Both the position numbers and the translations under genes were made by a program. A stretch of DNA of 64,000 nucleotides from Imbricaverruca yamaguchii (taxonomy: Eukaryota > Arthropoda > Thecostraca > Neoverrucidae): contig JAOTOL010001616.1 in the NCBI GenBank assembly GCA_034440575.1, positions 2,296,501-2,360,500 of the forward strand. Direction: 5' to 3'. The notes beneath the pieces were generated by a model that had not been told where the DNA came from, did not search any database, and saw only the letters and a program-made list of their open reading frames with translations. Below are positions 13,535-25,815 of this stretch, piece after piece; within the stretch, counting starts at the first letter, position 1; the number at the start of each line of letters is the position of its first letter.

Positions 13535-14345
13535 TAGCGGGTGCCCTGTAGTGTTGTGCGCTCTGTAGCGGGTGTTCGGTTGTGTTGTGCGTCCTGCAGA
13601 GGTGCTGTGTAGTGTTGTGCGTCCTGCAGCGGGTGTCCGGTAGTATTGTGCGTCCTGCAGTGGGTGTCTGGTAGTGTTGTGCGTCCTGCAGAGGTGTTCG
13701 GTAGTGTTGTGCGCTCTGCAGTGGGTGTCTGATAGTGTTGTGCGTCCTGCAGCGGGTGTCTGGTAGTGTTGTGCGTCCTGCAGCGGGTGTCTGGTAGTGT
13801 TGTGCGTCCTGCAGCGGGTGTCCGGTAGTATTGTGCGTCCTGCAGTGGGTGTCTGGTAGTGTTGTGCGTCCTGCAGAGGTGTCCGGTAGTGTTGTGCGCC
13901 TGCAGAGGTGTCCGGTAGTGTTGTGCGCCTGCAGCGGGTGTCCGGTAGTGTTGTGCGCCTGCAGAGGTGTTCGGTAGTGTTGTGCGCTCTGCAGTGGGTG
14001 TCTGATAGTGTTGTGCGTCCTGCAGTGGGTGTCTGATAGTGTTGTGCGTCCTGCAGCGGGTGTCCGGTAGTATTGTGCGTCCTGCAGTGGGTGTCCGGTA
14101 GTGTTGTGCGCCTGCAGAGGTGTCCGGTAGTGTTGTGCGCCTGCAGCGGGTGTCCGGTAGTGTTGTGCGTCCTGCAGAGGTGTCCGGTAGTGTTGTGCGT
14201 CCTGCAGAGGTGCTCGGCAGTGTTGTGCGTCCTGCAGAGGTGTCCGGTATTGTGCGTTCTGCAGCGGGTGTTCGGTAGTGTTGTGCGTCCTGCAGAGGGT
14301 GTCCGGTAGTGTTGAGCGTCCTGCAGCGGGTGTATGGTAGTGTTG
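13535..14345. repeat. 31-bp minisatellite
   Basis: About 26 units of 28-31 bp, each with TGTTGTGCG, a CTGCAG palindrome and GGGTGTCYGGTA. Length variants replace GCGTCC by GCGCC and CAGCGGG by CAGAGG. The 348-codon minus-strand frame through it consists of TLPDTxCRTHNT-type repeats and is a shadow of the array. Confidence 0.96.
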
Positions 14346-14545
14346 TTGCGCGATGCGATCGGGCGGTGCGAGCTGCGCTTCAGTTATACACGGCTGCATG
14401 TCAATGCACGAGGCGCAATCCTCGCAACAGGGGTAAACTTCAGGGCGAGAGCATTCGAGATTAAGAACGTGTCTAATGAGGAGCACTTGGAGTGCTCACG
14501 TGCACTCAACGATGATTTGATCGCCGAGTCGAAGAGGTGTTCGTC
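14346..14545. other. Unassigned sequence
   Basis: About 200 bp between the 31-bp array and M2. A 78-codon frame from 14334 has no recognisable domain. Confidence 0.35.
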
Positions 14546-14625
14546 CTTTCTGAAGTGTGGGCGCGAATGATCAATCCTGGTCGAGGCGCCCTGAAGCCCA
14601 AATAACTAACTAACTTTCTGAAGTG
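14546..14625 (+). mobile_element. Micro-retroposon copy M2 with 12-bp target-site duplication
   Basis: A 56-bp insertion (14558-14613) lies between two exact copies of CTTTCTGAAGTG (14546-14557 and 14614-14625). It begins TGGGCGC, which pairs with GGCGCCC 28 nt further on to make a hairpin. GAAGCCC and the tail AATAACTAACTAA follow. Both the left limit and the content match M4 at 63205. Confidence 0.78.
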
Positions 14626-14786
14626 CGTCACAAACGCGTCATCGATGTCGTATGGCGGGGGCCGCCGGCGCTTTGGAAACCGGACGGTGGTCTCGACTTT
14701 ACTGACCTGAATCGCGGTACTGTGCTGAATTATGCCCTTGTTTGTAAGTCCACTGATCTCATTGTGCGCCGGTTTCCAGACACTGG
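14626..14786. other. Unassigned sequence
   Basis: A short unique stretch ahead of the hairpin minisatellite. Confidence 0.35.
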
Positions 14787-14995
14787 TCCCACAGGTGTTG
14801 TACTCTATGGGATCACTCTGTTTATCCCACAGATGTTTTAATCTGTGGGATCACTCGACTTATCCCACAGATGTTTAATCTGTGGGATCACTGTGGTCAT
14901 CCCACAGATGTTTAATATTTGGAATCACTCTGGTCATCCCACAGATGTTTTAATATGTGGGATCACTCTGGTCATCTCACAGATGTCTTAATTAC
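14787..14995. repeat. 37-38 bp hairpin-forming minisatellite
   Basis: About six tandem units. The best carry perfect 9-bp inverted arms CCCACAGAT and ATCTGTGGG around a 5-6 nt loop, then CACTCTGGTCAT. The first and last units are diverged and one lost its right arm (ATATTTGGA). Confidence 0.9.
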
Positions 14996-16010
14996 AATGT
15001 AATGTAGCCGAGGCAGTAGTCACTGCTGAATTGACGGTCACGTTCTACCGCCGGCGAAACATTCCACCGACTGCGAACACTGACGTCAGTGCTCGCATTG
15101 TCCACCTTCAAAAAATATGGCGAGCAGTGCCGATCCAATTCGATGCGTTATCTTTTCGAGAGGGCCGCCGAGCGTGTGATCTACGGCCGACGGCTGGGCC
15201 GTGTGTCTTCTGTGATGCACGGCCAGCGACGCGGCTTCGTGCCGCGCCGCTCCCGTGCCACTAACTTGGATCCCTTCCTGAAGTCCACGTGCCAGGCCGC
15301 ATTGGAGGAGTGCCACACACACACACACATTGCATCCACTAATTGCCACCGTTCCAAAGGTTCTGATTTACTTATGATTTGTCTGATCACGCACTTTTGG
15401 TTTGCAGCATTTATATATTATCCGCACGGCTCTGTTTCGTACTATTTTGCAGCTCACTATCCGATAGGGGTCAAGACCATCGTGAAGGGCAAAACGTCCG
15501 AGAAACGTCAGGTCCCAAGTCATTGAGGCCTTATTTTTTATTCATTATTTTTATTTCCGTGTTCATTAACGCCTTGCCCAAGGGATTGAGTTTTGTGCGT
15601 CGCATGTGCGTTGATGGCGATGTAAAAGTCTGTCACAAAATTTGCTCCCCATCAGACGGACGTACTCTGCAGAACTGCCGCAATCTCCCGAGGAAGTGGT
15701 CCGTGAGTTGGGATCTGGTCCTAAGTCCAATCGGATGCAAAGCGGTCGCAATGGCCCTCGGATGTGCACCCGACCAGGAAAAGTACGTCATCAAGAACAC
15801 CCGCCAAGGCAAATTACGTCATCAAAAACACCGTGCTGAAGGCCGTTAGATGAAATTCGTTATCTTGGCGTGTTCTCGATCGCAAACTATCGTTGGAATT
15901 TATGTATTGTACAGCGTGCATCATGCAGGGTACATCGTATAGCGTGTGCAGTGTGCTAATCCAGATACTATGGTGAATTTATGATTGACATTTATTATAT
16001 ATATATAATA
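14996..16010. other. Unassigned sequence
   Basis: Contains a short AC tract (about 15315-15330) and a two-unit direct repeat with TACGTCATCAAGAACACC near 15784. Frames of 145 and 156 codons overlap one another in different frames and carry no known motif, so they are not called. Confidence 0.45.
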
Positions 16011-16061
16011 TATAAATATATTTATATATATATATATATATGCACATATACGTATACAGAT

Positions 16062-16130
<69 letters not shown>
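16011..16130. repeat. (TA)n/(CA)n compound microsatellite
   Basis: TA-rich tract, a short ACAC block near 16063-16077, then about 27 TA units. Confidence 0.95.
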
Positions 16131-16133
<3 letters not shown>

Positions 16134-18640
16134 GAACATCTCCAGTCATGTATCAAAGGACATTAGAACATATAGCATGTGATAAGCTTGCCAACAGGAA
16201 GTTTTCCTGTTGGCAACAATGGCGAGATAATCCCACGCTTTAGCTGGTGCCAATTGCATGCTCAGTAATGTCTGAACCTTAGCACGAATTGTGACTGAAT
16301 ACAATTGCCGTCGGTTAAGTAATCCCATCCAAACGAGCGGACAAAATTCACACACTTTGCCAACATTTAGCAGTTCCACATTCACTCTCCTAACGTTAAC
16401 GGTATCTGCGCTTTTTTGCGTCATTGCCCTTATTAGCCAATGCGATATACATAAACAGATAGAGGATAAACAGGCCCATGAAATCGGAGTAGCTCTTCTC
16501 CGTTGGCTATTTAATTATAAACATGCATAAATGGGCGGATCCGACGTGGTTGAATAAAAACCCTCCTTTTGTAGCGTGTGTGAAGTTTGTTTGCAAAAGT
16601 ATCTACAAGAAGGCAGCATGCATACCATCAGGTGCAATAAGCTGCGACTGCAACAATGTTCATAGGTGAGTAATTATTCAGAGGTGAGACGTAAATTTCT
16701 GACTGGAACCTGTCCGACTATAAAAGGCATTGATGCGCCGGAAATCACAGTGAGCGGCTGAGTCTTGCCGGGTGCCGTTTTAAGCTGGCCGTGAGAGTCC
16801 CACCGACGGCTGGCGTCCGCCCCCTCCCCCCCCCGCAGCTGACCGCGAGAATGGTCCGCTGCCCCCCCCAGCTGACGATGAGACCGCTGCTGCAGACCGG
16901 CGGCCCACCGCCCCTCCGGGCGCGGCGGAGCGGCCCCGATCCGGCCGATCTGAGCGCAGTGAAGTCGGCGGCGATGTTATCGTCGCATTGTTGATGGTCG
17001 GTGTCGGCGCAACTTCCCCGATAGTCTTTCTCCGCCGCAGTCCAGCACATAAGCCGCACAGTCCAAACAGATCATTTATCCGAGCGCCCGTCGTTCAACT
17101 GCGACCGAACGCTGGAAGAATACATAGGTGTAGTGCATAGCGGGCGGGAGAAGTTCGAAACCCGCTGTTTGCCGGTTACGTGCCGGCTTACCTGCGGACA
17201 TCGTCAGCAACATGACATTTGAATCGATTGCATTACTAGCCGGTAGCTACTACCTTGGCTGTTTCTATCAAGGTTTTCAGTCCTGCAGTCGCTGCGCTGC
17301 GTTTGTCGTCGCAGTGGAAACGTCATTATCTGCGCGTCATTTTGGCTTGATGTGATATACCGCGAATGCTCCGCCAGCCACCAACTCTACGAAATGAATG
17401 GCTTATGCCGACTAACGAGAAAACGAAAACAACCCAGCACGCTCGCAGGACTCCTACAGTGACGAATTTTGTGGCTGACGTCTGTGCAGAATGAAGGTGC
17501 ACTCGTTTCAAAACAAACACACAGTGTGCAATTTCAGCGCAGGATTCCAAATGGGTTTTCGCTGAGCTCCTTCGATTATTTGAGACACTCTGTCACTAGC
17601 GATTCCAGTCAGTCAATTTCAGACCAGCACCATGTGAGAGGGGTGAATTCGTAATCTTCATGAAGATTAAGGTACCGTATACAGCTATTTGGCAGCTGTT
17701 TCAAGGTCGCCCATTGTATACATTCTAGCATATATTTATGTTAGGTAAATGCTAGCTGTGAAGTAAGCTGGGTTTGTAGATACAACACGAGCTCAACTGT
17801 ACACGGCATGGCACTATTTGTCTCGCGTGAACTGGTGATGGACAGGGTAAACTATTTTTGCTCGTCGAAGTCAGGAAGAGGTCGATCAAAACATCAATGA
17901 AAGCTACATGTCTTCTGTATGGGTATTATTATATAAAACTATTGCGATATGAGCATCCTTGTAAACAGAGCACCCGTGGCTTATGGTGTTGCAAATCGCT
18001 AGTCATGCTTTAGCAGAATGTTTAAAGAAAATACCTATACTAGAGCTGGATCGTAAGATTAGCTGAAGGGGCAACCTTTTCCACTGACGCGAAGATGTCT
18101 TTGCCCCGTAGCTCATACTCACGACTGTGAAGATCGGACATCTACGACCTGGAGAGGAGTTTCCAGCGCGGAGACCACGCGGCATCCAGTCGCGTCACGG
18201 CCGATCGCTACGGCTTTCGCCACGGCTCCGCACAAGTCTGCTGCGTCTGCCCCGCTGTCCGGCCCCGGAGCTATGTCGCAGCCGCTGCCCGGCCAAATCT
18301 GACCGCCAGGTCGAGCTCCAGACATAATCAGCGAATCATTTGCGCCCGCAGTCTGGCGAGGGTCTGTGATTGCTTTGCATTGCAGGTGCGGCTCTAGCTG
18401 GCACGTGTCCATCGACGATATCGACGTCCGCGACCTGGCCGCGGTTTTGTGATCGTATTCCGGACCCGACCGATGTGTTGTGACCAGGCCCCAATTCCGG
18501 ATATAAATTAGATTATGATAAGTACCTTTCGTTAGCTTATTTCACACGTGTGTTGATACTCGTGTTCTCTACTGATATTTGCTATGCTGTTGCAAAAGGC
18601 CGCCAAAAGCTGGGTATATATGTCAAAGACCAGACAAAAA
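16131..18640. other. Unassigned sequence with a CpG-rich patch
   Basis: A short palindrome lies near 16190-16216 (CCAACAGGAAG and CTTCC...GTTGG). 16750-17050 is GC- and CpG-rich and just follows a TATAAAAGG at 16719. 18130-18460 is also GC-rich. No open frame shows a recognisable domain. Confidence 0.45.
16719..16727 (+). promoter_or_regulatory. TATA-box-like sequence before a CpG-rich patch
   Basis: TATAAAAGG lies about 30 bp before a TCACAGT pyrimidine/A step and a CpG-rich stretch. It fits a metazoan core promoter, but no gene is seen downstream, so chance is as likely. Confidence 0.2.
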
Positions 18641-18699
18641 GCCCGCCGGTCCTGAACTGGAGTTTTATTGGCCTGGCAATTGGCACCTCTATTCCTCAC

Positions 18700-18920
18700 G
18701 GTCACGGCACATCGGGCTATCTCACCGGGCCAAAAGTATTTACATGTGTCGTCTCCGATCCACCGGGACACGACACATCATGATATCTCACCGGGCTATC
18801 TGACCGGGCTAACAGTCTTTACATTTTCCACTTCTAGTCCACACGGACAGGAGGACACATCGGGCATCTGAGCAGGCTCTCTGACCAGGAGAGCAGTCTT
18901 CACATTCGACACCCAGCGAC
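18700..18920. repeat. Diverged direct repeats containing CACATCGGGC and CACCGGGC
   Basis: Phrases such as GACACATCGGGC, ATCTCACCGGGC and GTCTTTACATTTTCC recur about three times with substantial drift. The unit is roughly 70-100 bp. Confidence 0.6.
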
Positions 18921-19444
18921 AGTTTACACGGCCGCACGGTCGAACGTCGCCACTTTCGCCGTCACGATCGACCATTTCGACGCCGCACCGACTGCGGCGC
19001 AGTATTTCCCGGCGATGCGCCTCTGAGCCTCTCTCAGGACAGATCGTATCGCCGGTCCCGAGCGCTTACGGGCGCACATGCCGTGGTGCCGCGCGGCGAA
19101 ATGAGCCGTCCGGCCGCCGGTTCGCCGCGAGCCGCCACGCCAGCTGACTGCTGCTGGCTCGCGCCGGCACCGCACGCGCTCTGTTTTATCAGCGTTCGTG
19201 TGTTTGCCGTCAGCTGGTGCGGCTCACGGCCGCCGCTGTTCGCAGCCGCGGCCAATCTCGTTTGACGTCCATCAATTTCTGGCCATGCGAATTAACCCCC
19301 TGTGATCCGTGCGGCGCGCGGAGGCCTCTACGGTTCCGCGCAACTTCCCAATTGGTCTTGACGGCGCGGCGGCAGGGGATTCGCCTTGCCCGCTGTCGGC
19401 CGATAAATAATGGCGGACCGACGCGGCACCGGCTGACCCCACAT
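18921..19444. other. GC- and CpG-rich unassigned sequence
   Basis: CpG-rich stretch with several short frames on both strands, none recognisable. It may be a CpG island or GC-biased repeat remnant. Confidence 0.4.
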
Positions 19445-20388
19445 GGATTTCCTGTCTGGCTGCAGTCTGCGACTTCCTGTCCTACCGCAGTGTGACTTCC
19501 TGTCCTGCTGCAGTGTGACTTCCTGTCCTGCCGCAGTGTGACAGACTTCCTGTCCTGTCACTGTGTGTGACTTCCTGTCCTACCGCAGTGTGTGACTTCC
19601 TGTCCTGCCGCAGTGCGACAGACTTCCTGTCCTACTGTAGTCTGTGACATCTTGTCCTGTCACAGTGTGTGACTTACTGTCCTGTCACAGTGTGACAGAC
19701 TTCTTGTCCTACCGCAGTGTGTGACTTCTTGTCCTACCGCAGTGTGAGACTTCCCGTCCTGCCGCAGTGTGTGACTTCCTGTCCTGTCACAGTGTGAGAC
19801 TTCCTGTCCTACCGCAGTGTGACAGACTTCCTATCCTACCGCAGTGTGAGACTTCCTGTCCTACCGCAGTGTGACAGACTTCCTGTCCTACTGCAGTGTG
19901 ACAGACTTCCTGTCCTACCGCAGTGTGAGACTTCCTGTCCTACCGCAGTGTGAGACTTCCTGTCCTACCGCAGTGTGAGACTTCCTGTCCTACCGCAGTG
20001 TGAGACTTCCTGTCCTACCGCAGTGTGAGACTTCTTGTCCTACCGCAGTGTGTGACTTCTTGTCCTACCGCAGTTTGACAGACTTCCTGTCCTACCGCAG
20101 TGTGTGACTTCCTGTCCTACCGCAGTGTGAGACTTCCTGTCCTGTCACAGTGTGTGACTTCCTGTCCTGCCACAGTGTGTGACTTCCTGTCCTACCGCAG
20201 TGTGATACTTCCTGTCCTGCTGCAGTGTGAGACTTCCTGTCCTGTCACAGTGTGTGACTTCCTGTCCTGCTGCAGTGTGACAGACTTCCTGCCCTACCGC
20301 AGTGTGTGACTTCCTGTCTTACCGCAGTGTGTGACTTCCTGTCCTGCTGCAGTTAGATACTTCCTGTTGTCCTGGCGCAGTGTCAGTC
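19445..20388. repeat. 24-28 bp minisatellite
   Basis: Roughly 36 units of GACTTCCTGTCCTACCGCAG followed by TGTGA, TGTGT or TGTGACA. Length variation (24, 25 or 28 nt) comes from that spacer. TACCGCAG alternates with TGTCACAG, TGCTGCAG and TGCCGCAG variants. Confidence 0.96.
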
Positions 20389-21501
20389 GTCCGTCGCGGT
20401 CGTCGTATTCTCCGCCACTGATGTCAGCTGTGTGGCTGATCAGCATCGTTGTCATCGTTGTCGTCTCCGATGCTCGATCTCCACGTATCACACGCTGTTA
20501 CTTGTGTTCGTGCATGCTAACATCTCCTTCCGTCGAACGGCGTTTCTATCAAGCGGAATTTTGCATGTTTTCTAAATGGAGTTGGCGGTACGCTACGTAC
20601 CGGCACCTATGTTTTCACGCGAAGGAGAATTGGTATGCACGGATACAACTATCAGTGTTTGATTGGCGTTGGAAATGCGGAAAAGTTTGCACAATCAAAT
20701 ACAATTTACTAATATCATATTTCCTATATGTTACCCGTATGTTCTCGGCTCTTTGAAATTGGCCCCGAACTCGTCAAAAAATAATATATTGAACGAAGTA
20801 AGCACATAACTTTGTTCCATAATATAACATACCTGAACATGCTAACATAGCTTGATAAAGACAAAACTTCAATATGCTCGCAAAAATATATCCACCATTT
20901 ATCAAAAAGTCCTAGTCTATTGTACAATTTTGTATGTCATCAGGCCGCCCGGTTCCTTGGCCATCAACATTGGGTGCAATCAAAGTGCGAAATACCGCCC
21001 TTCTCGCCCACTTATGCATAGGCGACAAAATATTCACCTTCCCAACAGCTTTTGTCCACCTAACTGCACGTTCAACTACATGCTTACAACATGCCTGGAA
21101 GACACCGTGTGCCTCAATCACTGTTGTGTACCATTCGCCCAGTCGTTCTAGCTGGGCACAGGTCGGTGAACCGTGTCCGTAAGCAGGTTAGCCCTCGCCT
21201 ATACCGTTCGACCCCAAGTGTCCAAGTGTTGTTGGCGTCGCATGTGTCTTCTTCACATAAGTTAGGGTCGTCGGGAAATTGGCGCCGACCCGGCAGGAAG
21301 TCCAGTAGCGGTCAAGTTAGGTGGCTTCTGCACGGGGAACCGCTCCAGTTGCCGCGAGGAAACAGCCGACCATTGTTGTCAGGACCGTCCACGTTCAAAG
21401 TCAGGCCTGTTCTACGTTGATCCAGAGTCAAGTCGTACCTGTGACTGATCAAGGCTGACACGCGTGGTGCTGGAGGATGACACCTGACATATGTCTGTTA
21501 A

Positions 21502-21504
<3 letters not shown>
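20389..21504. other. Unassigned sequence
   Basis: A 141-codon frame begins inside the array and runs to 20756 without a recognisable domain. Overlapping frames at 20850-21420 conflict with one another. Nothing is called. Confidence 0.45.
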
Positions 21505-21594
<90 letters not shown>

Positions 21595-21595
21595 C
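21505..21595. repeat. (TA)n(TG)n(TA)n compound microsatellite
   Basis: About 25 TA units, a TGTG block (21554-21578), then further TA units. It lies about 90 bp upstream of the LINE. Confidence 0.96.
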
Positions 21596-21682
21596 ATGAG
21601 GGTGCCGTTTCAGATGGTTGTCAACCTTAGTGCAAAAATTCAGTTCCTTTCTAGACCACTGTAGATCTTATCTTGGCTTCAC

Positions 21683-23815
21683 TTGGCTTTCAAAATACCC
21701 TGTGAAATGTGGGAAAAGTTCAAATCTTACTTGAAGGAAACTCAGATTAGACATGTCCCCCAAAAGCAAAGACGCAAAAGAAGGGTAGGAAAGCCAGCAT
21801 GGCTTACACCAGACGTGATAAAAGCAATTAAAGCTAAGAAAACTGCATTTAGAGTTTTTAAAGAAGCCTCAAATGTCGTTAATCTAAAGGCGTATCGAAA
21901 AGCTGGAGACACTGTGAAGCAAAAAACCAGAGCAGCAAAGCGAGCGAAAGAACTGGATTTAGCTAGAAACTGTAATGGGGACAGTAAAAAGTTCCTTACT
22001 TTCTACAAGCTGAGTAAAGTTTCTAACACAATTGGTCCACTGGAAGTAAACGGGACTACATTGGGTGAGGATAGTGAGATGGTTGAGGAGCTGAGCAAGC
22101 AGTTCAAATCAGTGTTTACATTGGAAGATATGACCAATCTGCCGACCGCCCACCATAGTTCAGTGACATGGGATCTGACAAATGATGTTGACTTCATTGA
22201 TAGTGATGTTGTTTACAATCATATCAGGAAAATAAAGCCAAATAAGGCAGCAGGACCTGATGAAATGTGTGCTAGGGTGTTGCGGGAAACTGAAAAGGAA
22301 CTGGCATTTCCACTTAGTATAATATTTTGTAGATCAGTTTCACATAATGAAATTCCAACCGATTGGAAAAGGGCAAATGTAGTTCCTATTTTCAAGAAAG
22401 GAGAAAGAGGGAAAGTTGAAAACTATAGGCCAATAAGTCTCACATCCCTAGTCTGCAAGGTACTCGAATCAATTATCAAGGATAGAATAGTTAGTTATCT
22501 GGAAGGCAGCAGATTGATTCAAAATACTCAACATGGGTTTAGAAAAGGACGATCGTGTCTCACAAACCTCTTGGACTTTTTGAACTTCGCCACAGAACAA
22601 TTTGATCAGGGAAATCAGGTTGATGTAGCATATCTTGACTTTAGTAAGGCCTTTGACAAGGTACCCCATAAACGGTTAATGATACAGCTTCAGTCCCATG
22701 GTATTGCAGGTAGCATCTTAAAATGGATAGAGTTGTGGCTTTCAGATAGACAGCAAAGAGTGATGCTAAATGGTACAAAGTCATCATGGCAAAATGTTCT
22801 TAGTGGAGTCCCCCAGGGGTCAGTACTAGGGCCATTACTGTTCATTATATTTGTAAATAACATTGAAAGTGGCCTAAGCAGTAAAGTTTTGAAATTTGCG
22901 GATGATTTGAAGGTCTTTAGCGCAATAACAGGTCAGGATGAGCATATCTCGCTGCAAAAAGACTTAGACGAACTTGTGAAGTGGTCCGAAGAATGGCAAA
23001 TGAAATTTAACTTTGATAAGTGCAAAATCATGCATGTAGGTAAGCAGCATATGAAGGCTCCATACTTGATGGGTGGCCAAGTGCTATCAGTGACTCAACA
23101 GGAGAAGGGTTTAGGTGGTATTCTAAACACAAAGCTGGGGGCATCAGAACAGACCAAGGAAGCCAGGAAGAAGGCACTGAGAATGCTCCGGGCAATAAAT
23201 ATGAATGTATCATACAGAAGTGAGGAAGTGATCAGGAAGCTTTACTGTGCATACGTCAGGCCACATTTGGAATATTGCATCCAAGCTTGGTCTCCTAGCT
23301 ATGAAAAAGATTGTTGGCTTTTGGAGAGAGTAGAAAAGAGGGCTACAAAAATGGTTAATGGCATATAAGCAACCTGGCATATGAGGAAAGATTGAAGAAA
23401 TTGAATATGTTTTCACTTAGATATAGAAGGCTGAGAGGAGATCTCATCGAGGTCTTTAAATTTGTCAATGGTCTGGAGAGTCGATACCTTGGGGAAATGT
23501 TTGGATTTAACAGAAATGATGCAATTAGAGGTCATAAATTCAAAATTAAAGTTAACCACAGCAGAACAAGGTTAAGGCAAACTTTCTTCACCAACAGGGT
23601 AGTGGAACACTGGAACCAGCTGCCAGAAAACATCGTCAGTAGCAGCACATTGAACATCTTTAAAAGCAGCATAGATAATCATTATAAGAATAGAGGGCTT
23701 GCTTTTCAGTATTACAGGGAGGGTTGATTGACAGATTTGGTGGGCAACTGGTTCAGTGTACAGAGTGCAACCAAGAAGGGCCCTTGTGGCTCATAGTTGC
23801 ACTAATCTTTTCTTT
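21683..23815 (+). mobile_element. LINE (CR1/Jockey-like) reverse-transcriptase fragment, nearly intact
   Basis: A 5-prime truncated non-LTR retrotransposon. The main frame (21683-23368, 561 codons) begins in the linker between endonuclease and reverse transcriptase (WEKFKSYLKE). It runs through KPNKAAGPDE, NYRPISL, QHGFRKGRSC, DFSKAFDKVPH (first catalytic Asp, about residue 324), VPQGSVLGPLLF and the catalytic FADD (22895-22906, about residue 405). It then continues to RPHLEYCIQAWSP. A frameshift near 23365 breaks the frame. The C-terminal part resumes at about 23370 and runs to a stop at 23727, with RRLRGDLIEVFK and HWNQLPENIV. The 3-prime untranslated end follows to about 23815. The upstream endonuclease domain is missing, so the copy cannot move by itself. 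It is much less decayed than the LINE at 245. The encoded enzyme family copies element RNA at the target site; the assignment rests on motifs only. Confidence 0.92.
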
Positions 23816-25690
23816 ATGTCTTTAGTACAGCTACCCTTATGGGCGCCACTCGGTAGAACGTAATCCCCCTCCTGGATCGGGCTACCACCCGAACTGATAA
23901 TGTAGGCACACTTTTCGCAATTAGTGCAATAACGGGCAGAGCATGATGAAAATTGTCACTGGAGAAGTTGGGCGTTTCATACATGGGAATGTATGCGCCC
24001 TATTCGGAAATATGCGTGAAAACTAGAAGTTGCTTTGTTTGACCAACATTGACCATTGATATAAAAGGCGATTGATGAGCGACAAGCACCCTGGTCCCTC
24101 CACCACCCCCTGTTGAAGTGCTAATCAAATACCGGGTTCATGTCGCTGTGAACGTACTCTTGTTGCCCAAATGGCGGAAGTAAGTATCAAACGATAACGC
24201 TAAATGGCACACCGTCTGCATACTCGACCTTACGTGGCACTTATCAAGATTACGTGGCAGAAGCAAGGGCAGATGAAGACATTTTATGCCGCGGTGCATT
24301 TCTCTCGTAGGTCATACACCATTTTGCGGGGTGGAGCGCTACCAATTGAGACAGATGAATGGGGCGAACTCAGACTTCACCATGAGTTCTATATTTTTTT
24401 CAGCAACGTGAGTGGTTGAAAAGAGGGGAAGAGAAAACGGCTGCAGTCGACCGTCCCTGAGGGAACGACGCAGTTCTGAAAAAAAGAACCTATCTTCTAG
24501 CGGTACCTACATAACCTAACTGACGAAGTACAGCACATAACTTTCAGCATGTAATCTTTTTACGAAACAGGATGTCCAGGGAGTGTACGCGGTTGTAGTG
24601 AGTTCACTGAGAGGATACGTCACCCCCACTTGTCCATGCAAGTAGCGCAACGCCCCTGCGCCCATACGTTTCGTCACCACTGGTCTCATGATTTCTTGCA
24701 TGCTGTTGCGCAAGAGTATCAGGACCCGGCTACTCTTCGGAAAATTGCCAGATCTACTGGTCTTTGAGGAGTAACTGAGGCATCATGGAAGGAAAGACAA
24801 TACATAATGCATTGTCTTAATTATCTGGGTACTAGGTGTGGGATGTTGTATATCCGTGACTCTACACGTATAGATCATCTGGATACGAGGTCCGGGGTAC
24901 AGGAGTTTGTAGACTATATGCTCCAGAGAGCGGACGAAAACTGAAGTTATATTCTTGCTGCAATTATCTATGTTATCTTCGCGTATTATTTCCTAACTTA
25001 TAGTGATTTCCTTCCTAACTTCCTAACTTGTGTGACTTGACACATCAGAAATTGGAGACACCAATCTCATTTTGGCGTTTTCCATGTGCTTCCATGTGCA
25101 TCTATCGTATCGTATATGATCATGCATACAAAGTACATTGGTGCAGTTAATTTTAGGCATAAAATACACTTCTCTTAAGAAAGCCCTCGACATCTGGCAA
25201 GCTGAATTTCAGCCAGCCCCGGTGCCGTCCCTCCTCCGGGTGGGAGGGGGGGGTGGCTGACGAAGTGAGTGCTGACGTGGAGGGTTGGAGAAGTGTGATA
25301 GGTCAGAGCCAAAAGATCGCGGCGACTAGACCGGTATCCCTTTGGGTGAGAGAGGCGCCCTTCGTGGGGATAAGGCAGGCACCCCTTGAACTAGACTGGT
25401 GATCCTGTGGACAAGAAAGAAAGGCGCTCTGCTCACGAGCATGGCGTTGCGTACCTTCCCCCACCCCCACCCCCCACCCCCGGCTCAACTGGTTTTTCAG
25501 CCGATGATGTTGCTCAGAATAGAAAACAGTAGAAAAGGCGCTCCTCCAGAACAAGTGCTCATTCCCCCTCCACCAGATAAAATGTCGGCATCACGCGCCC
25601 CTGCATCCAAAGGAAGTGCCACTATCCGTATTTCCAAGTTTGGTCACCAGATGTCACTGTCAGTAGATAAGGCCGATTTTTTGCCAAATC
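23816..25690. other. Unassigned sequence
   Basis: Contains CCACCCCCACC-type runs near 25460-25490 and a G-run near 25240. Short frames on both strands have no recognisable domain. Confidence 0.45.
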
Positions 25691-25696
25691 TATGTG

Positions 25697-25815
25697 TGGC
25701 AGATGTACATAAAAAAACGTGCGTAAGCAAATGCACGTATGCGCAAAAGTACGCAAGGTAAACGTAAGTAAGCAAGTGTACGTAAACGCGTATGTACGTA
25801 TGTGCAAATGTACGT
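25697..25815 (-). repeat. 16-bp repeat array, left (reverse) arm of a second inverted pair
   Basis: About seven degenerate units in the orientation GCAAATGTACGTA. They belong to the same family as 27-205 and are inverted to the shorter array at 26231-26280. Confidence 0.75.

Noticed and set aside
13440..14486. 348-codon minus-strand frame
   Set aside because: Consists of CRTHNTTxHPLQ-type repeats made by the stop-free 31-bp minisatellite.
17100..17175. tRNA gene around GTTCGAAAC at 17153
   Set aside because: A box B-like motif is present but no properly spaced box A or foldable arms were found.
19445..20388. CRISPR-like array
   Set aside because: Units are contiguous with tiny variable ends and no unique spacers; it is a minisatellite in animal DNA.
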